This document shows, piece by piece, positions 13,204-25,027 of a stretch of 64,000 bases of DNA. The stretch is from Polytrichum commune (lineage: Eukaryota; Streptophyta; Polytrichopsida; Polytrichales; Polytrichaceae). Numbering within the stretch: position 1 is the stretch's first letter; each line of letters opens with the position of its first letter. The stretch covers positions 35,918,527 to 35,982,526 of the forward strand of contig OX485808.1 in the NCBI GenBank assembly GCA_950295325.1, in the 5' to 3' direction. The position numbers were made by a program, and so were the translations under genes. The notes below the pieces were generated by a model that was not told where the DNA came from, searched no databases, and saw only the letters and a program-made list of their open reading frames with translations.

Positions 13204-13345
13204 CCATTATAATATCGAACCCATGCCCACCCATGAACAATAATATTGCACCCATGCCCACCCATGCCCGCCCATGCCCGCCCATGAACAATAATATCGC
13301 ACCAATGCCCACCCAAAACTCATGGGCATGGGCATGGGCACCCAA
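13190..13345. repeat. CCCATGCCCACC minisatellite
   Basis: Irregular repeats of CCCATGCCCACC and CCCATGCCCGCC alternate with AACAATAATAT spacers, ending in an inverted CATGGGCATGGGC run. A weaker counterpart lies at 12810-12880. Together they bracket the hAT remnant and look like its subterminal repeats. Confidence 0.7.
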
Positions 13346-13964
13346 TGTAGGGCTATGGTGTGAAGTAGCCCTAACGTGTTACTCAAGAGTTCAATTTTTA
13401 GTAACGGAAGCTTGATGAATTAAGCGGACATTATAGAACACAAATGACTTTGCTTGACTTTAATAACACATTCTCATTAAATAGTTAATCATAGCAATAT
13501 GTAACTCCAAATATTGACACACACTAATTAGGATAACCAGTGTAGTACAATCTGGAAATCTGACGACAGATAGTGTGCTATTCGTTGTCATAGCAGCACC
13601 CCCAAAAAGAACAAGGAATCTCAAAACAGAAACTCTTTGTTTCATCAGTAGGATATTTCAGAATCGCCTAGCCAGCGGTAATCGTTGCCCGGACGGAGGG
13701 CTCCGTCCGTCGACGTCGTTGGGCTCGGTTCGGGTAACGGAGATGGAGGTTCGGGTCGCCTCCGGACCTACTTCCGGCACTAGTCAGGTGGGCAGACTGT
13801 TGCTTACTTGGCAATGTGTCAGTGGTAGGACCCACTTCGAGTAGCTGACGAGGCTTCCTTTGTTGGCCTACTAAGCGCCCCTTCCCATATTGGCTCCCCA
13901 CCTCTTGGAAGGCAAGTTGCAAGCCCTTTGATTGGTTGGTTATATATTAAGGTATATAAGGGTC

Positions 13965-15105
13965 TTAAATGGACACTCTTTCCCACTTCTTCGGGGATAT
14001 GGAACACACGGTTGGTGCAAGATAGTTAGCAAATCCAAAACATGGCCGTGGCCGCTTTTCTCGTAATTTTTGGAGCTCATATGAAACAAGTATGGGCACC
14101 GTCCACATACAAAATTCATTATCAAATTGAAGATTCTCGTCTTCATTTTGTCATATAGTCCATGCCCCCTACCACCCAAATCATGATAGTTATTAAGCTT
14201 AGAATGGTTATCATATTTTGAGCACGTAATTCAATCTCTAGTAAACACATGTTTTGGTGGTATTCATTCTTGGAGTCATGCCACTCAAATATAGGTGTTT
14301 AATTAAGACAATTAACTAAAATAAGCATGTCTACCTTATAAAGGCATGATGCAAGAGTTTTAGTTGTTGGGTTATTCTAGGTAGATGGGTCTTAAATGGT
14401 TACTTTTTTCACCTGACTAGCCCACTTCCTCCCCGGGGGGGGTGGACTCTTCATTGGAAACCCATGTGACATGCATGGGTCACTATGAAATCAACCCCTT
14501 ATATCCAAGATGTTTATGGAGGAAAAAAGAAAGTATATGAGCTAATGGCAAGCTAGAAAATGGACTCGTGTATTTATATTAAAATTTTCAATTTAATGTG
14601 ATAAATGCCTCCATTGTGTATATAAAATATAGGTCATGACTTGAGTATGCCTTTATTACATGAGAGATCCACGTTCCCTTTCTAATGAGGATGTCAGTGA
14701 ACATTTTTTTTCATCCATAGCATGTAACTCAACGATTGCATCAGACTAACAAAGACAAGAGCAAACCAACTTAGCCATAATTTGGAGAGCAAAACTCAAG
14801 GGAGTCCATGAGCACTCCAAGAGCCTCTAGCTTATCCTATAACCCAAATGCGCAGCCTAACAATAATGGACAAGGGAGTCATTGAGGACGATTATCATAT
14901 GACAACAATGGATGAACAATGTGAATTAGATGAAACTAACCAAAATATTGTCAAAATTTTCTCTAAGCATGAGGACCCCCTTTTGTACATCTACCTTTAC
15001 TTAAAAACTATTAATATCAGTTAAAAATGTACACACTAGTGGAAATCAATACCTCTCCCTGATGTATACTATATACACTAATGCCTCAACTAATACCCCT
15101 TCTTA
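13965..15105 (+). repeat. Dispersed repeat family R1, long copy
   Basis: Begins near GGATATGGAACACACGG and TTAGCAAATCC, passes AAATTGAAGATTCTCGTC, GAATGGTTATCATATTTTG, GAGCACGTAATTCAATC, ACTCAAATATAGGTG and AAGCATGTCTACC, then a G-run and ACTCTTCATTGGAAACCC, and ends near ACTAATGCCTCAACTAATACC. It is collinear with the copy at 11090 and directly abuts the next copy at 15106. Confidence 0.65.
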
Positions 15106-15660
15106 CACTCCTTGAATATGAAACACACAATTGGTATGAGATAGTTAGCAAATCCAAATTGAGGCCACAACTACTTTCTTCATAAATTTTGGAGTTCATA
15201 AGAATATCTTCTTCATTATCAAGTGAAGATTCTCAAGTTCATTAAGTTGTCATATAGTCCCCCCCCCCCACCCTCCCGCACCTCAAATTATGTTGTATAT
15301 TGAGCCTAGAATGGATATCATAGTTTGAGCACGTAGTCCAATCTCATTTAAACACATGTTTTTTGGGTACACATTCTTGGAGTCACGCCTAGTCACACAA
15401 CACTCAAAATATAGGTGTCCAATATAGATAAATAACCAAACTAAGCATGTCTACTTGACGGTAGACGTGCTTAATTCCAACACAACAATAATATGGACGC
15501 CTATATATTTGATTGGTATGTGGTTTGGTGTGGACCTAAAGAATGGTCGTTAGCAAGATATGTGCTTCAAAAATATAGGACTGCATGTTCAATATTTCCT
15601 GGTTATTTAAGACTCACTAGTTGACATGAATTGGGGAGAGGGGGGGACCTATATGGCCAC
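15106..15660 (+). repeat. Dispersed repeat family R1, partial copy in tandem with the preceding one
   Basis: Starts with GAATATGAAACACACAATTGG and TTAGCAAATCC, then a C-tract of ten near 15259, ATTATGTTGTATATTGAGCC, GAGCACGTAGTCCAATC, ACTCAAAATATAGGTGTCC and AAGCATGTCTACTTG. It ends near the G-rich GGGGAGAGGGGGGGACC. Confidence 0.65.
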
Positions 15661-16047
15661 TTAATGAGCACAAGAATCTTTACTTTGAATATGAACAAGG
15701 TATTCATATGAGATCCAAAAACTAATGAGGCAAATGGCTATGGGCATAATTTGGAATCATCTCCCACTATTTCCATGATTCATATCCTATGTGAAGTAGA
15801 TGCAAAGAGAAAAGTATCCAAATTAGGCACATCTACCTTTATGTTTAGCAAAAGCATTGATCTAGTTCGTACACTAGGTCACCAAAATACAAGATATATG
15901 TAATCAATATTTGTGCATGTTGTACCATCTATTTATACTTTATAATTAATGTATTCAAAATACACACAAGTACATGTTTGAGAACAATAGTAAACCGTGT
16001 ATGGTATTCAGTGCACAATAGTGTCACTTACCTTATTTTGAGGCATA

Positions 16048-16113
16048 TGCTAGGTTACACTCGAAGTAGTGCTAGGTTACACTCAAAGTAGTGCTAGGTT
16101 ACACTTCGAGTAG
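16048..16113. repeat. Exact-length tandem repeat, 3 x 22 bp
   Basis: Three consecutive 22-base units starting TGCTAGGTTACACT and ending in GTAG; they differ only at a few bases (CGAA, CAAA and TCGA before GTAG). There are no spacers, so it is not a CRISPR array. Confidence 0.9.
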
Positions 16114-16953
16114 TGTTGTGAGATGTATGCCCATGTTACACAATGGTCTACAAGTTGACTAAAGTGCACACAATTGACACTTGGCATGAAGATGTTCAAG
16201 AATAGCTTCCTCCTACATAACAAAATGAAAGCACGTGACACTTGCCATTAGTATGCTCAACAATATCTTCCCTTTGCATAAACCTCGAATCTATTAACTC
16301 AAGTATCCCAGTGTGCTATATTAAATGTTTTAATGTAAATTATGATTCACTTACAAAAGTTACTTATGTTGATGAATAGTACGATATTTGCAGTCAACAA
16401 ACATGACCCTTTGAGACCTTTAGGCATCTAATTTAGGCCCTTTCGCAAATAGTGTATGTGACACTAAATACCACAACTAAAATGTGTGTAGTTCAACTCA
16501 CATTTACACTCAAACAAGGGCAATCTTGACTTTAATTTTTTTTCCCTAATGAATCACATCTTAGTGACAACAAAGTTGTGTGTTGCTGCACTGAATTGCC
16601 ATCAAAATATCAACATATTGTTATGACACAAAGGTCATTCATTAACCATGATACATTGTTTACATTATATGGATACTTTGTAACTTAAAACAATGAGGTG
16701 CAGCAAAATTATCCGTAAACTCCTCCAAAAGACTACTAAACATGGTGTGTGTGTGAAGGATACTAATAGACCATTGAATGTTATAATGTCAACCCAAGTT
16801 CTAAAAAGATGTGGGTGGAAGTTGTAGGACCTCATTTTCCATAGTCATAATTTTAGAGTCCCTTATTGTCTAAACTTGGGTCTCATAGTTCTCAATGGGC
16901 TGTGCAATGTTCTTGGTTATTAAAATGCACCAACCTATTCGATTGTTGCCATA

Positions 16954-17081
16954 GCATTGTTCATATCCATAACAATGTTATGTGGGACTGACAATATTCC
17001 ACAAAATGTTCTCCATATTTAGATATTTTGTGGAATAATATTAGTCCCACATAACATTATTATGGATATGAATAATGTTGC
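16954..17081. mobile_element. Foldback (hairpin) miniature element
   Basis: Nearly all of this 128-bp stretch folds on itself: the left arm (CATATCCATAACAATG, TTATGTGGGACT, AATATTCCACAAAAT) is the reverse complement of the right arm (ATTTTGTGGAATA, AGTCCCACATAACAT, ATTATGGATATG), with a loop of about 10 bases. A degenerate copy lies at 50355-50465. Such hairpins are typical of small MITEs and can feed small-RNA production; no transcript evidence is available here. Confidence 0.8.
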
Positions 17082-17329
17082 GGCATAAATTTATTAAACA
17101 ACTATTTTTATAATACTAGAGGTCAATCATAAAATAATAAGATTATGGCAACGGTGAAAGTAAACCAACTAGTAGGGTTCACAAAGATTATAGAAAAGAT
17201 AAGAGTTTGCATTGACTGAATGAACCTTGAATGTGGGGGAAACCCGACAAGAAAGGGGTATAATGTCCATTGGATGTCACTGATCAATTAGCAAATATGG
17301 AATCTTCTTAAACAAACCCACCAACACAC

Positions 17330-18215
17330 CCCGGATACATACAACTCACACCACATCGTATTGGCTCAATGGGATCCCAACCAACACATACACATGCGTT
17401 GTATGCAACCTACAAGCATACACCAACAAAGACCACATGATTAAAGAATTACGACTTGCTCAATCCAAATTCACACATATAGATAAATGGACATCCATCG
17501 ACCAAATCAACCGCAAACTCTCCATTCAATTTTGAATAAACCCCATAATCACAGACGCTCAAATCACACAAATTGAAATTCCGAAAACACCCAATACATG
17601 AGCAACCACTGCAAGAATATATTCTTGGCGACTCTGCACCCAAACCCAAATTGGACACTATGCCCCAATAATGCCATAGACACTTGCCCACACTTACTCT
17701 CTACATGCTCAAACCCCACATAAAAGGACTGCATATAGCCCTCCATAGTAACGCAATACACAAACACATGAGATCCTACACTCACATCAACGCAAGAAAC
17801 CAAAACTCTAGACCCTCAAGACATCACAATCCCACATTGGCTACTCCAATGCACATGCTCCATCCCCCCACCCCCACCCCCAGTTTACATGCCTAACTAA
17901 ACTCAAGCCATATATCTTATGTGTACTAGGTGCCCCCATTGATAGCCGAGGCCCCCTAACACCAAATGTCATACAATTCATAGAACTCACATATTGCCAT
18001 GACAAATTTCTTGAAACCGCCCACAATGAGGAGGCCACTAAATACAACCCACTCATACAAGCACTTAGAACAACGGGATGGCAAGTCAACCCCCTCATCA
18101 CTATCACAACTGCTGTTAGAGGAGCCATCCACAAACGATCAATTCAAGAATTGGATTGACTCAAAATACCCAAAAACAAAGTTAGAACACTCCTGAAACA
18201 AATACACCAAATTGC
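17330..18215 (+). pseudogene. LINE retrotransposon fragment, C-terminal part, decayed
   Basis: Three frames joined by frameshifts and stops carry pieces of the C-terminal region of a LINE polyprotein: a TYTCVVCN motif near 17390, then a zinc-knuckle-like segment near 17640-17740 with C-P-N-N, DTCPHLLSTC and a following H-x-N, then a tail near 17960-18170 (FIELTYCHDKF, TAVRGAIHKRSIQEL). The same order of zinc knuckle and FIKLKYCNDRF tail is seen in the larger LINE at 19660-23345. The 5' part, with endonuclease and reverse transcriptase, is missing. Confidence 0.65.
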
Positions 18216-18794
18216 CATTAATTAAATACCTCACACACCTGATATTAAATAAAAGGAAACTAGACAACAAACAACCCCCCTATAGGACCCCCCCCCCCTA
18301 GACGTAAGGCCTTGCACATATTAAACTAAAGGAACCCACCTTCCGAGAGGGAGGAAGTACCCTTCCCGTGACGCATGGTTAAACATGACCACAGTATAAA
18401 AAAACACAAGCTCCCACTCACGTCTATGTATAAACTATACCTTGACGTTGCTTTTATTTATTCAACTGGATGCCCGGACCCACATAGTCGCTCGGTGGAG
18501 CTAAGTAATGTTTACTAGCATGTCATACAACAATCTAATTAAGTAGTCTCAAAGTCATAACACACATGAGTTGTAAAACTCACCATTTTTATGGCCTACA
18601 TGGTGTTACAAACTCCAAGTTTATGGATATTTCTCATACATACTAAATATAGTCTATAATTTGTGTACAATTTCAAATAATTTTAAAAAAAATCCCGCAT
18701 TGAAATAATTATTGTTTTGATGGATTGTTGACAAATAATAACATACCAAGCCCATCTCAAGTATCTAAAGTATGTGGGTCTTATGTGACCGCTC

Positions 18795-19050
18795 TTCTTA
18801 ATTAGATACCCATGTTTGAGAGGTATATACTAGATGTGTGTCATAGTTTGGAGCGGACACCAAAATGGCATGTGTTATGGTGAGATTGGATTATGTGCTC
18901 AATATATGCACACCATAATTAGGTCCAAATTTAACCTAATCATAAGGACCAAGAGAAATGAAATCTTCACTTGGACCTTTTATACAAAACAATATATGAA
19001 TTCCAACTCCAGATCGAAAGGTCCTCGGGGGCATGGGGGGGGGGTCACCA
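18795..19050 (-). repeat. Dispersed repeat family R1, inverted copy
   Basis: Read on the minus strand it resembles the 15300-15430 part of the family. On the plus strand TCTTAATTAGATACCCATGTTTGAG, GAGATTGGATTATGTGCTCAA and a G-run near 19035 correspond to the reversed family words. It is diverged. Confidence 0.5.
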
Positions 19051-19659
19051 TCTTTCAAGGCAGAAGAAAAAGAACCAATGTCAAGCAATCCGATGTGAAT
19101 TTGAGCCCATTGGTCCTACCTTGCTCAAAAATCCCCTTGGTGTAGGTTGGGGTTTACTACCTACCTTGCGGTGGGTGGGCTCTTGTTTGTTATTTTTCAA
19201 GGCACTACATTGAATATTGTATTTAGTGTCACCATCATCAAATAAAACCTATTGTTGTTTCTCCTCATGCATTGTAATTTCTTTTTGGCATTGTAGATTT
19301 ACAATGTTGCAATTGTCGTCACTTACTAAGTGATTTCTCATCCAAAATTTGAGTCATCCATGTCAATATTTCATTACATAATTGTAAGGATGCATAAAAT
19401 ACCAACTCTGTTTCAATAATTGGCATTTGGATGATGAAGAAGAAGAACTCCGGTCTCCATAAGGATGCTGGAATGAATAAAGTGTATGTTCGTAAGACAT
19501 CATTGGCCTTGCCCTAGGGCAATGGAGTTGCTTGTAAAACTACTTTACCCTTTGCAGGGAGTAGACACTACATTAGTGACTCATAGCCATTACCGGTAAC
19601 TGGTATTATGTGACTGTCATTAGCAGAAGTCATTCAATGTCGTGGTACCACTACAAGCA

Positions 19660-22600
19660 TGGCATGTTATGGGTCTATTTGTTTAGATATGACAATTCTT
19701 GCATGTGTGTGATGGGTTGTTGATTCTCTAACCTTTGTTTGTGGACTAGTATAGAGTGTACATATTGTATGGCAATGATGTTGATTTGTCTAAATGTGTT
19801 TTTGATTTTCATGACAGGGAATTTAAATTTTGTTCCCAATTTTTTCATTGATGGGATGTGTGTTGTAGCTCTTGCACTTGCGGCTAGGACCATAAGTGGT
19901 GCTACATTCCATCATTTTGTTGTGATGTTGTTGATGAGTGATTGATATTTTGCCGTTTTCTTGTTTAGAGTTTCTGCAGCAAATCTATCATTGCAATATT
20001 TTAATTTTATAAATTGGATGGTGATATATGGTGTAGGGGCTTCCGGTGGTGGATGATTGTACGGGTGACCTATGATGCATAGTATGTCAGGCTTCCCCAG
20101 GGAGTGCACTGTTCAAGTACTGTATTTATACACGTGGGTGCACAAAAGGGGTATTATTTAAAACAAGCATGTACAAAATGCACGTACAAGAGACATATTG
20201 CTATTAAGCAAGAAGTAGATATACATGAGGCTATAGAAAAATATATGTAAAGTACGCATTTACGCGTTTACGCGTTCAAGTCAGACCTGGACCAAGAATC
20301 ATGTGTTTTTTCATCCACTAAGTAACGATTTTATAACTAAAAATCCATGATTTGATATTATACATATAATAGGGCCATATTTTTGCATTTCCAAACATTT
20401 GTACACATGTTATATACAATTTCTGTATTTGTTTTTGGACCCTTGTGTACGTATGGAAATGTATTTTGAAGCAATGAGATTTGTAAGTATATTGCTTGAT
20501 TTTAGCAAAAATAAAATGTATACAGGGGTATTTTAATAAGGGGCATGCACGCACGTGATGCTTGGTTTTAGTGAATAGTGCACTCCCTGAGCAGGCTTCA
20601 ACCTCGTGTTGCAGTGGCACCTTTGGGCACCGCATGTGCACTGTAGTAGCCATGTTGGTATTGTGTTTTCTTGGGGTATTCCATTGTTTGTGCCTACATT
20701 CATAAGTGTGTAATGTCTGGATATTTTATTTGATATGATAAGTTTACGTAGTTTCCATACAACTTTGTTGTGCCTTTTTGTTATTAGTGCATGAATGTGT
20801 GATTGTTTGCATTTGAGTAGTACGTGTAACCATGTGTCTGCATCTGATGAGTTGCAGATAAGACATGTCTTTGATGGGTAGGCTTATCTCCTAAAGAAAA
20901 GTTGTTTCCGCACGTGGCGCATATATTGTCCCGTTAGGAATTTCACTAGGCACGTTTTTTGTTTATATGTGATAGAGGGGTTTTTCTAGAAGTCGTTTGA
21001 TAATATCTTGTCAATAGCTTCGTTTTCAAGCCACTTATGTAATTGGTGTGTTTGATTTGCTATAACTTCTAGGTTATGCTTTTTATCATATTTGAGGACG
21101 TATTTTCCAAGGTGTCGGATGGGGCCTTTGTCTTGTGTCTCTTGCTTTGAGTGCCACCAATCTTTTGGAAGGTAGTATGGTGTAGGGTGTGCATGTTTGT
21201 ATGGGGTTGCAACGTTTCTATTATCTAGTTCGCACCCCTCTTTGGCTAGCACATATGCTTGTTCATTGCCTTTTATGTTGGTGTGGGCTTTGACTTTATG
21301 GAGTGTAGTTGTTTGTGTGCGATATGTTAACATTTTGGCCATAGATTCGAGGATATTTTTATCTGGGTGGTTGTTATGCACAGTTGGGTGTTTGATTTGT
21401 GTGTTTAGTAGGTATAAGACATTGAGGCAGTTTGTGAAGATATGTGTTGGTTCATCACGAAATGTGGTGGTGAGGAGGTGGAGGGTGTGGTGTATGGCCA
21501 TTATTTCAGCTCGCAATATATTTTGTAGTCCTAGTAGTCTTTATGTGATTCTTAGGTTTTTAATGGGATTGTAAATGCCATATCCTGCCTTTTCACGTTT
21601 CCAGTGTCCTTGAATTGTTTCTTTAGGTGGTTTGAATGACCCATCTGTGTAATAACAAAATTGTGGTGGATTTTTGAGGGGTAGACATTGTTCTAGGTTG
21701 ATGACGAGTGGGATATTTATTTATGGTTTGGGTGATTGATGGGGGGGGGGGGATATGTGAGTTTGGACCATTTTGTACTACGGTTCATTGGGGTGTCTTT
21801 TGGCATGGTTTTCTATTCTAGGCTCAATTCGTAATTATGGTGGTATTGTTGGCTCTTCGTATATGATGGTGTCAACTTTGAAGTGTGTTATGACATGCGA
21901 ATACGGGAAGGAGCCTTTGTGGGGATTAAGGTTGTGGTACCAATTTGGATTTGTTGTTATTAGTGTTGCAACTATGTTTGGGTTATTTTTGGCTGCAAGT
22001 TGTGCCCAATGGAGGGCTTGTTGGGCTTCGTTTTCTATATGTGGGTGAGTGTATCAGTTACCTTGTTATTTGTGTTGGAACGCTATTCCTATTAATCCAA
22101 ACACACCATCCCGAGGGAATGGGGAGTAGAATTGTCTGAGTGTGGTAGAACATTTTATTGGTGAGGAGAAGAGTGTGATATCTAGGAGTCTATGAGGTGT
22201 TCAAGGATGGCATTTGGGAGCGTGTATTGTGAGAGTTTCAAAGGGTTGATTTTGGATGTTCTATATTTGTATCTCTAATATAACCATGCTACTTCCGTCT
22301 CAAATGCTTGCGTGGGAGGTTCTAGGTTTAGTGGTCCATTAATGATGCTTGATATTGTTTTCATAGCCATTGTAGCCTCTGTTCAGGGATGGTGATCAAG
22401 TGACGGCCAATGTTGTCGTAGATGTGTGATATACCATGTTGGCTTGGAATGGTGCTTTGTGTGTAGGCGATGTCACCTTCTGGGTTACGTTCGTTGGTGT
22501 GGATGTGACATAGGGGTATGGTTTGTGGTGAGGGGATATATCTTGTGTCTTTCGTTTGTTCTTGGTTGAAGTTTGATTGTAGTATGCTAGTGAAGTGTTG

Positions 22601-23345
22601 GTGTTGTTTGCAAGTGTAATCTTGCGTTAAGAGTAGAATGTTGTGGTTTATGGTATTTTGGTTGTTCCATGGGAACAATTCTCTTTGCGGCAACCATTTG
22701 CTATAATGTATTTCATTTGGTAGTGACCATTGGCATAGGTAAGCCGTGTATTCTTTCGTGATCTTGTATTTATCTTTGTATGTGCCAGGGCAGTCTTTTA
22801 GTATGTTGTGTATTGGGAATTGTGTGTGGTCTTTTAGAATGTGTAAGGGTGGTTTTTGGTCTTCTGGTGGTGGTGGAGGTAGGGGGTGTGCATTATGTTC
22901 TTGTTGTCTTGTATGTATGTTATGGTTTTGAATTTTATATTCATATTTCAAGGTGTTTGGCGCATCGTGTGCTAAGCACATATCCGGACGTCGTTGTGAC
23001 ATGGGGTTTCACAAAACACTGTTCTAGTGTAGTCTAGCGCGGTTTTTCCTATTTTAGTAGGTGTGTTATAATAGTATTTGAATTCATCAATAATCATTAG
23101 ATGTGTGCCATTGGGGTGTATTATCTATTCAAGATTAGTTAAATTATGTAGTATTAGTTTGTGTAGACATTTTAGGGATAGTGTGGGGGTTAGCAATGGT
23201 ATATTTCTTGCTTGCCACATCCATTGTGTTTCTAGTGGTGTGGGGAGGAGGGGGAATTTCGCAAGTGTGTTTCTGAGGTGGGTACCGCTAGTTGTTTTGA
23301 GTAGGTCTAGGGTTCGTGTGATTGGCGATCTTATGCAGACATGAT
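19660..23345 (-). pseudogene. Decayed LINE retrotransposon, 5'-truncated, with RNase H domain
   Basis: Minus-strand fragments fall in the order expected for a LINE polyprotein: a post-reverse-transcriptase region (23345-22361, including DEFKYYYNTPTKIGK and HIYDNIGRHLITIPEQRLQWL), an RNase H domain (21516-20986, with RAEIMAIH and HKVKAHTNIKGNE), a C-C-H-C knuckle near 20860-20830 (ICNSSDADTWLHVLLKC), and a C-terminal tail (20110-19675). Many stops and frameshifts break it. In RNase H two expected acidic residues are replaced (FTNCLN where D is usual, GNEQAY where AD is usual). A hAT-like element sits inside at 20096-20591. The endonuclease and most of the reverse transcriptase are missing upstream. 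Confidence 0.78.
20096..20591. mobile_element. hAT-like non-autonomous element nested in the LINE
   Basis: A 496-bp insertion with terminal inverted repeats (left CCCAGGGAGTGCACTGTTCA, right TGAATAGTGCACTCCCTGAG), flanked on both sides by the identical 8-mer CAGGCTTC (20088-20095 and 20592-20599). An 8-bp duplication and CAGGG-type ends fit hAT elements. The interior is AT-rich and has no transposase. If the insert and one 8-mer are ignored, the flanking LINE reading frame continues, which supports the exact borders. Confidence 0.85.
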
Positions 23346-24620
23346 GTGATATGCACGTTAGGTTCTATGCCACTCCATGTTTGGCGTGTACGTATTTTAC
23401 ATACAGAGTACAATCCTTACAAAGCACAAGAACCAGACAATGTTTACCAAAACCGAGGCACTTCAGCTATTGTATTTGTGCTCATACATCCAATCAACCA
23501 TGTGTTCTCCAACTACTTCACAATACACGAAACCAAAACATCTTAGCATATATTCCTTCAAAATTGCACAACCCTTATGATTGCATCCTTGAAGGAACAA
23601 CCTCACCCGTGCCCATACAACCAACAATCATAAAATATGAAGTTAGTTATGTACACAAGGTGTCTACATCAATATCCCGCTTGCCATCAATGTCAAATGC
23701 GTACATCAAACATTACTACAAGAAAAGGAAGGAATAAACAAACGTATGGTAAGTTCATGTAGCAATATTTTACTCCACAAGTAAGTTCTCTACACCTTGG
23801 CGGTCGTGTGTTTCCAACCAAAATTCATGCAACACCGCTCGGGTCTAGCAAATCCCCATGTAGCACTTGCCCACATTGTCACATGAAGTAGACTATGTGG
23901 CCACTCGAATGCACTTGCCTTAATCTTTTTGGTTAAGGGCTCACCCTAACTCTAAGCTTTTAGATTGGATATTTTTTAGGGTATGGATTGATACAACCTT
24001 TCTCTTCCTTAGGATGTGGTAGGTATGGCCATCACATTGTTAGCATCACCTTTACTTGAGACCTTAGGTTGTTATCGTACATATGTGGGGCTTGATGGCT
24101 TACAACTTTATTATTCATACTTTTTCCAAGTACAATGTATCCTCATGACATGTTATGCATCTATACATATGTATTTATGCTCATTGGCCATATTTGTGCC
24201 TTTGAAAGAATACTAACCGGGATTCTACCATTAATAGAAGAAGGGAGAGAGGACACTCTTGCTCATAGTTGCAAACTCAAATGTAAGACCATGGACCGTA
24301 GTTGAATATTTTATGATGTTTGCCACTTTTACTTCTCGGATTCACGGGGTTGAAATTTTTGTATATCTACAAATGGATCAGAATAAGCCCTAACAAATCT
24401 CATGAAATTTTGGAACCAGTCTTGAATTGTTGTGCATTATCTTGAATTTCGTTAAGTCTTTTATTTCGAGCGGGTCTCAAGCCATCTCGCTTTACCAAAA
24501 AGACCTTGGTTCTTTAAGGGTTAACCTATAGTAAACCACCTCAACCACACTCAAGATTAAAAGGCCTTCATTGATTGTTCAAGGTGAATGGACCCTTTAC
24601 ACTTGGGAGTTTTCACATCG
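23346..24620. other. Intergenic DNA, possible retroelement debris
   Basis: A plus-strand frame at 23351-23737 (128 codons) has no domain I recognise, and overlapping frames of similar length exist. Lying directly upstream of the truncated LINE, it may be debris of another element. Nothing was identified from 23760 to 24620. Confidence 0.35.
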
Positions 24621-24627
24621 AAAGCTC

Positions 24628-24919
24628 GTTCACATGGGGTCCCAAGTCCCAAGTCCCATTCATGTTAGCAAGTATTTTGCGGGACTTGTGTTGAGAGTTG
24701 GTTCTAGCTTTTTGCCTGACCTAACTTTCAAACACAAGTCCCAAGCTTGACCTCCAAAAAGTGTTGTGTTAGCATGTAGGCATTCATGTCATAATTGGGA
24801 CTTATAATTTTGGGATTTCATGTGAAGCAGCAGGTCCCAACTTCCATGCTCTCAGCAACTGATGACATGGATCGATCTCAAGTGACTTGGGACTTAAAAC
24901 TTGAGACCATGTGTGAAAC
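24628..24919. mobile_element. Miniature element with terminal inverted repeats, unclassified
   Basis: The left arm GTTCACATGGGGTCCCAAGT pairs imperfectly with the right arm ending ACTTGGGACTT...GAGACCATGTGTGAAAC, and an inner inverted pair (GGGACTTGTGTT with AACACAAGTCCC) lies at about 24680-24745. No clear target duplication could be read. Confidence 0.55.
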
Positions 24920-25027
24920 AACCATGATAATCATTCTTTTCTTTTCTTTTCTTGAGCATTTAAGATTGATCATTTTTTACCTTCTTGATGGTTATTTCTT
25001 AGGTTGTTTAAGCTTTGTCATATGAAC

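Larger units (their letters stand above)
12293..13371. mobile_element. Harbinger/Tourist-like element, 1.08 kb, flanked by TAA, with nested sequences
   Basis: The left end GGGCCACTTCACAC pairs with the right end GTGTGAAGTAGCCC, and both sides are flanked by TAA (12290-12292 and 13372-13374), as for PIF/Harbinger elements. The interior is composite: further GTGTGAAG ends occur at 12649 and 12773-12787, and a hAT transposase remnant between CCCATG minisatellites fills 12795-13345. An alternative is an original element ending at 12787 plus a second insertion, but no TAA follows that inner end. Related to the elements at 29044 and 63322. Confidence 0.65.

Noticed and set aside
16048-16113. Three regular repeats, CRISPR-like
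   Set aside because: The units are contiguous with no spacers, and the context is eukaryotic.
21197-21574. Long plus-strand frame of 125 codons
   Set aside because: It is the antisense of the LINE RNase H domain.
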